DNA from: Aegilops tauschii subsp. strangulata
Taxonomy: Eukaryota > Streptophyta > Magnoliopsida > Poales > Poaceae
Reading direction: 5' to 3'
Assembly (NCBI RefSeq): GCF_002575655.3
Contig: NC_053039.3
Span: forward strand, 375,945,633-376,009,632
Length of the DNA: 64,000 nt
Below are positions 56,728 to 64,000 of this stretch, piece by piece. Positions within the stretch are counted from its first letter, which is position 1; the number at the start of each line of letters is the position of its first letter. Position numbers and translations under genes: made by a program. A model generated the notes under the pieces. It was not told the DNA's origin. It saw nothing but the letters and a program-made list of their open reading frames with translations, and did not search any database.

Positions 56728-57489
56728 CACTAGTAGAAAAAGGTCAAATGTCAAGCACATTAGTGCCGGTTTGCTTTTGAGCCGGCACTAATGTGTGCAT
56801 TAGTGCCGGTTCCAATGGCTAGCCAGCCGCTTTCATTAGTAGCGGTTCGTGGCCGACCTTTATCACCGGTTCGTGCCACGGACCGGTACTAAAGTGAGTG
56901 GTGGCAGGATGTTGTCAGTCCGGGGCCCCTCCAGAACCTTTAGTACCGGTTCATGGCACGAACCGGTGCTAAAGGTCGTCCTACATAAACCCTTCGTCCA
57001 CCCGAGCTCGCTCTGTTCTTCCCCTTTCCCCTCTCCTCTCTGTTATTCCCCTCTTCCTCTCGAGCTCATCACACATTTTGCCCAAAATTTGTCAAGATTT
57101 GAAGGCCCCCATCCATTCAAATGATCACAAAGGTTAGCAACTTTGTCCTTTCATCTCTCATTGCTAGATTAGCTCTTGCAATGCTTTGTATAGTGATTAA
57201 TTTATGAGTTTAGTAATTTGGTAGAAAATATATGTGCTAGTATTTGATTTATATGCAATTTGTGGTCAAAACTAACACTTAGTTTGCATATGTAGGTGTG
57301 GTTTACTTAGTGCCTTCTAAATCTCCGTCGTAACCACAGTCGATCGCCCGCACCGTTCCGTCGCCGGCACCACCTTGTGGTGAGCCTCTTGTTCATGAAT
57401 GTTTTACATTACCAAATTGATGTTTGTGTGATTTGGATATATAGTTACTCGTATAATTATCTTACCCGTACGTTGTTTGTTATACATAG

Positions 57490-57938
57490 TGCCATGGTTT
57501 TGATATCCGTCCCCGTCGGCCCTCGTCCTTGTTATGATTCAGATGTGGTATATTCTCTTTTAAAACTAGTTGTTGCATTTCGTGTTTATGACAAATAATG
57601 CCCATCAAGTTGACATAGATATTTTTGTCTAGGAGGTTTGTGAACCGGAAATTCCAACCGACCCTATTGTCGAGAGGTTAAATTTAGTTGAAAGAGAAAA
57701 TGAGTATTTGAAAGAAAAATTGAATAGAATTGAGGGGGAGAAGATGGAATTGGAGTTGCATGTTGCCGATGTCGTCGATGATCACAAGATCAAGATGGAG
57801 AAAATGCGCTTGAAGATTAGAAAGATTAGAAAATATGCCATTGATAGTGAGGCTTGGTATGATTATGCTGTTGGATCAATTGTTACCTTAGTTGCGATCT
57901 TGATCGCATTTGTTGTTGCATTTAAATTCTTTAGTTAG
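57490..57938 (+). pseudogene. CACTA small protein: coiled coil with C-terminal membrane anchor
   Basis: Early part SVPVGPRPCYDSDVVYSLLK and VVAFRVYDK, then stops (TAA at 57597; TAG at 57630-57632), then EPEIPTDPIVERLNLVEREN and an open reading from 57708 to 57938. The middle (LKEKLNRIEGEKMELELHVADV onward) is a heptad-rich coiled coil. The end YAVGSIVTLVAILIAFVVAF is a single hydrophobic span followed by KFFS, as in tail-anchored proteins. A homologue is common upstream of TNP2 in related elements. Its role is unknown. The stops in the first half suggest decay, although the 76-codon downstream frame is intact. Confidence 0.6.
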
Positions 57939-58040
57939 AGAGTTATTTGTTTGTTGCATTTAAGTCTTGTATGAACTTTATGTATGAACTTTATGTATGA
58001 ACTTGTATTAATTTGGTATATTCGGTGTTGTGTAATGAAG

Positions 58041-61036
58041 ATGAGCCGACAATGGATGTACGATGACCGATGCTCTCCCGAGTTCATTAATGGCGTGCAA
58101 ACTTTTCTGCTTGCGGCTGAGGCAAACAAGCGGGCGGATGGTTTTATGCCTTGTCCATGTTTAGTCTGTAAGAATGATCACAATTACTCTACGTCAAGAA
58201 CCATTCACGTCCACCTGTTTAAGTCCGGTTTCATGCCCCAATATAATGTTTGGACCAAGCACAAAGAAAGAGGGGTTATGCTGGAAGACAATGAAGAAGA
58301 AGAGGACGATGACAGCTATCCTGGCCATGGGTTCCCTGAATACGATGATACAACAATGGGGGAAGAAGCTGAGCTGGCAATGCGGGAAGAAGCTGAAGAA
58401 GAGGCATCAGATGAGCCCGCTGATGATCTAGGTCGGGCCATTGCCGATGCAAAGAGAAACTACGCAAGTGATTTGGAGAAGAAGAAGTTGCAGCGCATGT
58501 TAGAGGATCACAAGAAATTGTTGTACCCGAATTTCGAAGCTGACAAGAAAAAGTTGGGCACCACACTAGAATTGCTGCAATGGAAGGCAGAGAATGGTGT
58601 ATCTGACAAGGGATTTGGAAAGTTGCTGGTAATGATAAAGAATATGCTTCCAAAGGAAAACGAATTGCCCGAGAGTACGTACGAAGCAAAGAAGGCTATC
58701 TGCCCTCTAGGGTTAGAGGTGCAGAAGATACATGCATGCCTTAATAACTGCATCCTCTACCGCGGTGAGTACGAGGATTTGAACGCTTGCCCGGTATGCG
58801 GTGCATTGCGCTATAAGATCAGGCGCGATGACCCTGGTGATGTCGAGGGCGAGCGCCCCAGGAAGAAGATTCCTGCCAAGGTGATGTGGTATGCTCCTAT
58901 AATACCACGGTTGAAACGTTTGTTCCAAAACAAAGAGCATGCCAAGGCGATGCGATGGCACGGAGAAGACCGTAAGAAAGACGGAAAGTTGAGAGTACCC
59001 GCTGACGGGTCGCAGTGGAGAAAAATTGAGAGAAAGTACGGGAAGGAGTTTGCAGATGACGGAAGGAACGTATGGTTTGGTCTAAGCGCAGATGGCATTA
59101 ATCCTTTTGGGGAGCAGAGCAGCAACCATAGCACTTGGCCTGTGACTCTATGTTTGTATAACCTTCCTCCTTGGTTGTGCATGAAGCGGAAGTTCATTAT
59201 GATGCCAGTGCTCATCCAAGGCCCTAAGCAACCTGGCAACGACATTGATGTGTACCTAAGGCCATTAGTTGAAGAACTCTTACAGCTGTGGAATGGAACA
59301 GGTGTACGTGCATGGGATGAGCACATGGGGGAAGAATTTGACCTAAAGGCCTTGCTGTTCGTGACCATCAATGATTGGCCTGCTCTCAGTAACCTTTCAG
59401 GACAGACAAACAAGGGATACCGCGCATGCACGCACTGTTTGGATGATACCGACAGTATATATTTGGAAAATTATAGGAAGAATGTGTACCTGGGACATCG
59501 TCAATTTCTTCCGAGCACGCATCCCGTAAGAAAGAAAGGCAAGCATTTCAAAGTTGAGGCCGATCACCGGACGAAGCCTCGCCACCGTACTGGTGCTGAT
59601 GTACATGATATGGTCAAGGATTTGAAGGTAGTCTTTGGAAAGTGTCCTGGCGGACAACCTGTTCCCGATGACGCTGACGGACGCGCACCCATGTGGAAGA
59701 AGAAATCTATATTTTGGGTCCTTCCCTATTGGAAAGATCTAGAGGTCCGCTCTGCAATCGACGTGATGCACGCGACGAAGAATCTTTTGCGTGACCCTGC
59801 TTGGCTTCTTGGGCGTGTATGGGAAGACAAAAGATACACCTGAGGCACGGGAGGACCAGCAACGTATGCATGGAAAAGACAACATACATCAGGGTCATGC
59901 CAGCTACGCTCTTACCAAAGAAGAGAAGGAAATCTTCTTTGAATGCCTGCTCAGTATTAAGGTACCGTCTGGCTTCTCGTCGAATATAAAGGGAATAATA
60001 AACATGGTAGAGAAAAAGTTCCAGAACCTAAAGTCTCATGACTGCCACGTGATTATGACGCAACTGCTTCCGGTTGCATTGAGGGGGCTTCTACCGGATA
60101 ACATTCGATTAGCCATTGTGAAGCTATGTGCATTCCTCAATGCAATCTCTTAGAAGGTAATCGATCCAGAAATCATACCAAGGTTAGAGAATGATTTGGT
60201 GCAATGTCTTGTCAGTTTCGAGTTGGTGTTCCCACCATCCTTCTTCAACATCATGACGCACGTCCTAGTTCACATATGCGAAGAGATTAACGTTTTGGGT
60301 CCTGTATTTCTACACAATATGTTCCCCTTTGAGAGGTTCATGGGAGTCTTAAAGAAATATGTTCATAACCGTGCTAGGCCAGAAGGAAGCATCTCCAAGG
60401 GCCATGAAAATGAGGAGGTCATTGAGTTTTGTATTGACTTTATTCCTGACCTTAAGCCGATTGGTGTTCCTGAATCGCGGCATAAGGGCAGACTGGATGG
60501 AAAAGGCATGCTAGGAGAGAATCAAAAAATATGTATGGACGGACATTCTCTCACTGAAGCACACTACACAGATATGGGAACTTGACTATGGATGTGGTTT
60601 GAAGGTCCCTTTGTTTCGGTGCAAATGGGTCAATATGACACGATATGGGGTAACGGAAGACCCGCAGTATGGAATGACAACAGTGGATCTCAACAATCTT
60701 GCGTATGCAGACGAACCATTCGTCCTAGCTAATGATGTGGTACAGGTTTTCTATGTGAAGGATATGTCTACCAAGCCGAGAAAAAGAAAAGATAAGGAAG
60801 CGATTGCATCATGCGATGAGCCAAAGCGCCACATAGTTCTTTCTGGTAAGAGAAACATCGTGGGAGTGGATGACATGACAGACATGTCAGAAGATTATGA
60901 AAAGTTTGATGAAATTGCTCCATTCACAGTGAATATTGACCCGAGCATCCAGTTAAATGATGAAGATTTTCCATGGCTACGGCGCAAAGGGACACACGCG
61001 AAGAAAAAGTTTCACACCCAAAGATCTGGGAAGTGA
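58041..61036 (+). pseudogene. CACTA TNP2-type transposase, with frameshift, stop and internal deletion
   Basis: The likely start is ATG 58041 (MSRQWMYDDRCSPEFINGVQ). An upstream in-frame ATG at 57984 adds an unconserved leader. Order: Transpos_assoc-like N-terminus (FMPCPCLVCKN...HVHLFKSGF), an acidic region, Transposase_21 core (CPVCGALRY, KVMWYAPIIPRLKRLFQ, MRWHGEDR, WFGLSADGINPFG, PPWLCMKRKFIMM, LFVTINDWPAL, YRACTHCLDDT, AIDVMHATKNL), DUF4218 (NIKGIINMVEKKFQNLKSHD, FPPSFFNIMTHVLVHICEEI, GPVFLHNMFPFERFMGVLKK) and DUF4216 (VPLFRCKWVNM, DPQYGMTTVDLNNL). Breaks: one extra T in the run 59785-59788; TAG at 60151-60153 where CAG is expected; and a jump near 60570 from GHSLTEAHYT to IWELDYG that deletes the usual middle section. 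It would have cut and joined element ends. Now inactive. Confidence 0.88.
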
Positions 61037-61182
61037 TCGGCTTCACTATCATCACTTTCTTCTGTGTTTCACACCCAGGAGGGAATCTCTGTAATAGTTA
61101 GGGTAGTTATGTGTTTTGGCATTTGAAACGCGAAGAAATTTTATGTGCAAACAAATTCTTTCATGCATTTACTGATTTTTTC

Positions 61183-61395
61183 AGCTAAATGACCCTGAAA
61201 TTGAAAAGCATTTCAAATGAACTCAGAAAAGGTTGAAAGTTGGCATGGTATCATAATTTCACCCACATAGCATGTGCAAAAAAGTAGAGAGGGTTACCGC
61301 AAAAACTGGATGCACTTCGTGTACAAAATGGACAATCTCTTTCGAAGTATCAGGGTTTCGGACGAAAACTCATCCGTTACAAAGGCATTTCATTT
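61183..61395 (+). repeat. Post-transposase repeat, single copy (homologue of 51832-52075)
   Basis: gctaaatgaccctgaaattg, ggcatggtatcataatttca, gagagggttaccgcaaaaac and tggacaatctctttcgaagt match the 348-bp unit of the second CACTA in order. Confidence 0.75.
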
Positions 61396-61709
61396 TTTAA
61401 ATAACCTAAGCATTACCAAATTGAATATAATGATAAAACACACTAATATTAAACATAAGATAAAAGAATCACTGAAAAATCTATTTTCAAAGTTAAGTTA
61501 TTCACAAACTAGTGATTCACACAAATTTCAAATAATTCAAAATGTAAACTATTGAAATTTGTAAACTACCGGCACTAATAGAAAGTTTGTACTTTTTTGT
61601 ACCTAAAGCAAAAATATTCACACAAAAACTCTAAATACAGCAAAAAAACTAAAAAATAAATAAAACAAAAATAAATAAAGCAAAAAATTAAGAAAATAAA
61701 AAAGCCCGC

Positions 61710-62119
61710 CTACTGGGCCAAAGCGGCCTGCATACGACTAGAAACCCAACCTGTTGTTGGGCCAGGATGCAGGCCCGCAAAGGCCCAATAGGCCCACAGG
61801 GCAGCACAGAACAGGTAGGCCCAGAAGGCCTGCAATAGAGAGGAGCTCGAGACAGCTGCCGCGACGGGGCTTATAAGCAGGTGCGGGCGCCCTTCGGCTA
61901 GCGAGGTGGGACTAAACCTGCCCGCACCGCACCTGCGCCAGCGCACCCCCTTTAGTACCGGGTGGTGGCTCCAACCGATACTAAAGGGGGGCCTTTAGTA
62001 CCGGTTACAGCCACCACCCGGTACTAAAGGGGTGCGCTTCCCGCCGCTTGGCCTGGCCAAAATCGACCTTTAGTACCGGTTGGTGGCTCCAACCGGTACT
62101 AAAGGCCCCTCCTATATAA
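61710..62119 (+). promoter_or_regulatory. Internal promoter module with subterminal-like repeats in the third CACTA
   Basis: ggcccaataggcccacaggg, gcgaggtgggactaaac and three palindromic accggttggtggctccaacc-type repeats lead to tatataa at 62113-62119. The same order appears at 52640-53036 in the second CACTA. It probably drives the second gene of the element. Confidence 0.6.
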
Positions 62120-62500
62120 ACAACACTTACGAAAATTTCATCAGTTTCCTCCCACTTCTCTCTACTTCATCACCGCCGCCCCGTCCCGCGCCGTCGCCGC
62201 CGCCGTCGCGCCGTCCCCGTCGACTCCGCACCGCCCCTGTCCTTGTCGCGCCGTCCGCGTCGCCGGCCCGTCCCCATCCCCGCACCGGCCCGTGTCCCCG
62301 TCCCCGCACCGGCCCGCGTCGCCGTCGCCGTCGCCTCGACCTCGCCCACGCTGTGAGCCTCTGTCCCCCCTCTCCTCTCCCTCCAATCGAAGCCGCCGCG
62401 CGCGCCGCCGGCGCCGTCGCCTTGGCTCGCCGTCGCCGTTGCCTGCACACACAACACATACACACACACACACCATACACACACACATACACAATTTTTG
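62120..62500 (+). other. GC-rich leader with CA microsatellite, third CACTA
   Basis: The leader starts acgaaaatttcatcagtttc and runs through cgccg-rich sequence to an acacac run (62444-62494), matching the layout at 53041-53440. Open frames on both strands are compositional. Confidence 0.6.
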
Positions 62501-62847
62501 TTCTGTTTTTAGTTTTTAGTTTTTCTGTTTTTAGTTATTAGTTATTAGTTTTTCAGTTTTTTCTGTATTAATGTTATAGAAATGTTAGTTATATAGAAAT
62601 GTTACTTATATATAGAAATGTTAGTTTTTTCTGTATTAATGTTATAGAAATGTTTGTTATATAGAAATGTTAAAGAAAAATTAGTTATACAATTTTAGTT
62701 ACAGAAATGTTAGTTTTAGATATGGTCGATGTTTTTTTAGTTTATTATATTTTTAGTTATAAAATTTAGAATTTGCATATAAGAAATCACAATCCAATCA
62801 TTTAAAAAATGTTACTTTACTTTTGCGGCATATAGTATTTGTTGTCG
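62501..62847 (+). other. AT-rich intron-like stretch
   Basis: Repeats of atgttatagaaatgttagtt-type sequence between the GC-rich leader and the next exon. It corresponds in position to 53440-54130 of the second CACTA. No gene. Confidence 0.5.
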
Positions 62848-63285
62848 ATGATGCCCGGCCCGCATCCTCGCCGGCGACCCGTTCGCGACGACGTCCTGCT
62901 TCAGAGGACCCATGTCTGGGATGGGGCTCCGCCGGGCTAGCACTGGGAGGTGCTACTTGGAGGGGCGCGACGCTTGGTGAGGAACCCGGCCTTGGGTCCC
63001 GTCGTCGACCCTGATCTCCTTTGGTGGCGTTCGCGTGGGCCACATTCAGTGCAGAGGGAGCCGGCCCCGCCGGAGGTGGTGCGTCGTCGTGTCAGGGAGG
63101 AGGACGAGCACGTCCATCGCTACATGGCTGCTATGGACGTCAGGTTCTCCAATACCTGGCAGGTTCTTTGGGCAGATGATCAGAGATATGATCCTGTGAT
63201 GGTTCCTTGTCTTTGGGTGTCCAACGCCCGCGCCCCAGGAACCGCGAGTGGCCTAGATTCTTCTATAGTATTCGATCTTTATTAG
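62848..63285 (+). pseudogene. PHPRRR-type CACTA partner protein, one in-frame stop
   Basis: One frame from ATG 62848/62851 to 63285 reads PGPHPRRRPVRDDVLLQRTH, WDGAPPG-stop-HWEVLL, DPDLLWWRSRGP, PPEVVRRRVREEDEHVHRYM and VRFSNTWQVLWADDQRYDPV. The stop TAG (62938-62940) replaces the Trp kept at the same place in the outer CACTA copy (APPGWYREVL, 56304-56333). No known domain. It recurs in Triticeae CACTAs in front of a TNP1-like gene and may be its first coding exon. Confidence 0.6.
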
Positions 63286-63298
63286 CTACCTAGCCAGT

Positions 63299-63426
63299 GA
63301 TGTATTCGAGATTATATATTATTCGAGACGATGTATTTGAGATTATATATTATTCGAGATGATGTATTCGAGATTATATATTATTCGAGACGATGTATTC
63401 GAGATTATATATTGTTCGAGACGATG
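63299..63426 (+). repeat. 31-bp tandem repeat, four copies
   Basis: The unit gatgtattcgagattatata plus ttattcgagac is repeated four times with few changes, just after the PHPRRR ORF stop. Confidence 0.85.
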
Positions 63427-63534
63427 CATATTATGTACTATATGATTCAGTTTTTCCTTATTGATTGCATCCATGCATTGTAATTTGAATACTAAATTGT
63501 TTTATATTTCTTCTGTATTAGTTAAATAAAAGCT

Positions 63535-64000
63535 ATGGTGGACAATACCGGCAGAGAGGGAGAAGAGGCCCTGTTCCAGATCATACGCAGCCCTAACAGG
63601 CCAGATGATCTGAATGAAGCAAATGACGGCTCCCAATATCTGAACAATACCGGGGAGGGTGATGATAAGATATTCGATCTCGACGACCGAGCTGATGAAG
63701 TCATGAACTATGATTATGATTATGATGACGCAGACAATGATTATGATGACGAATACAATATTGATCTTGAAATAACAAAGACTACCGGTGAGGTATATTT
63801 ATATAAGCAGGCATCTAGTGATCATCACATGTTTTTTTATTTGAAGATATATTAACGAATCGATCTTTCTTCTTTTAGCCCTCCGAATCGAGCAAAACTG
63901 CTTCTACAGACAGCAGGACAAAGCGCGGTCCAGGCAAAAAGTTGAAGGAGGGTGTAAAGTACAACATCGATTCCATCAAAGCTAGTGGCGAACCCCTCAC
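63535..64000 (+). CDS. TNP1/Ptta-like CACTA protein, 5' part (runs off the window)
   Basis: ATG 63535 opens MVDNTGREGEEALFQIIRSP, followed by an acidic D/Y-rich stretch (NYDYDYDDADNDYDDEYNID) to TTGE. A GT donor at 63793 and an AG acceptor at 63877-63878 join it to PSESSKTASTDSRTKRGPGK and then VKYNIDSIKASGEPL at the window end. The Lys/Arg-rich GPGKKLKEG segment and the continuing GEPL resemble the start of the Ptta/En-Spm (Transposase_24) family, proposed DNA-binding partners of TNP2. Both visible exons are open. Whether the gene is intact cannot be judged from this window. Confidence 0.6.

Larger units (their letters stand above)
56728..64000 (+). mobile_element. Third CACTA element, two-gene type, right end beyond the window
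   Basis: The left end CACTAGTAGAAAAAGGTCAA (56728) follows AAG (56725-56727). Subterminal repeats (accggtactaaag, ccggttcgtgccacg) fill 56760-56985. Then come a leader, a small ORF (57490-57938), a TNP2 transposase pseudogene (58041-61036), a second set of subterminal-like repeats with a TATA box (61950-62119), a GC-rich leader and a second gene (62851 onward). No right end is visible by 64000, so it is at least 7.3 kb. The whole resembles Caspar-type Triticeae CACTAs, from memory. Confidence 0.85.

Noticed and set aside
1..64000. Search for tRNA, rRNA, CRISPR or operon-like arrays
   Set aside because: No cloverleaf-like, rRNA-like or spacer-repeat array was seen. The repeats present are transposon or minisatellite sequence.

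Overview
The window looks like a transposon-dense arm segment of a Triticeae grass genome (wheat, barley, Aegilops or a close relative). The evidence is intron-containing plant genes, a copia polyprotein with a tRNA-Met-type primer site, CACTA/EnSpm elements ending in CACTAGTAG, PIF/Harbinger, Mutator-like and Helitron ends, and a long noncoding LARD-type gypsy derivative. No bacterial-type genes, CRISPR arrays, rRNA or tRNA genes are visible. All family names are recognised from memory of sequence patterns, not from a search.

Only one ordinary host gene appears intact: an eight-exon ABCG half-transporter (7268-12253, + strand, 733 codons) of the cuticular-lipid exporter group. Upstream lie the 3' part of a gypsy element with an antisense gypsy-transposon ORF (1-3066) and a decayed LINE reverse transcriptase (about 4866-5770). 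Downstream, 13374-42060 holds two diverged copies of one low-copy segment (copy A from 13374, copy B from 36181), each broken by different insertions. Copy A carries a small CACTA (14185-15602) and a Helitron end (18527) that hosts a PIF/Harbinger element with a broken transposase (16304-18326). Between the copies sits a Harbinger-like element (19957-35042) split by a LARD (20441-34384). The left LTR of the LARD is itself split by a 3.1-kb solo LTR (20788-23935). Both retroelement insertions have perfect 5-bp target duplications. Copy B carries a Mutator-like MITE, a Harbinger remnant with a captured acidic ORF, a GC-rich 44-bp minisatellite and a GC-rich repeat of uncertain type.

From 42319 to the end is a nest of DNA transposons. 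An outer CACTA (from 42319) is interrupted by a near-complete copia element (42939-50971, target duplication GCTAG), by a second CACTA (51254-56210, duplication CTC) and by a gypsy LTR fragment (56454-56727). That fragment is in turn cut by a third CACTA (56728 to beyond 64000). The third CACTA carries a TNP2-type transposase pseudogene, a small coiled-coil/tail-anchor ORF and the start of a second, TNP1/Ptta-like gene. The second CACTA has lost TNP2 but keeps a B3-like gene behind the same kind of promoter and leader that precedes the second gene of the third CACTA.

The most unusual structures are a 51-bp perfect-stem hairpin in the second CACTA, the exchange of gene cassettes between CACTA elements, the minisatellite with a 451-bp higher-order period, the two-copy segment with an inverted 19-bp block, and premature stops in several transposon genes that fit C-to-T changes at CG/CHG sites.
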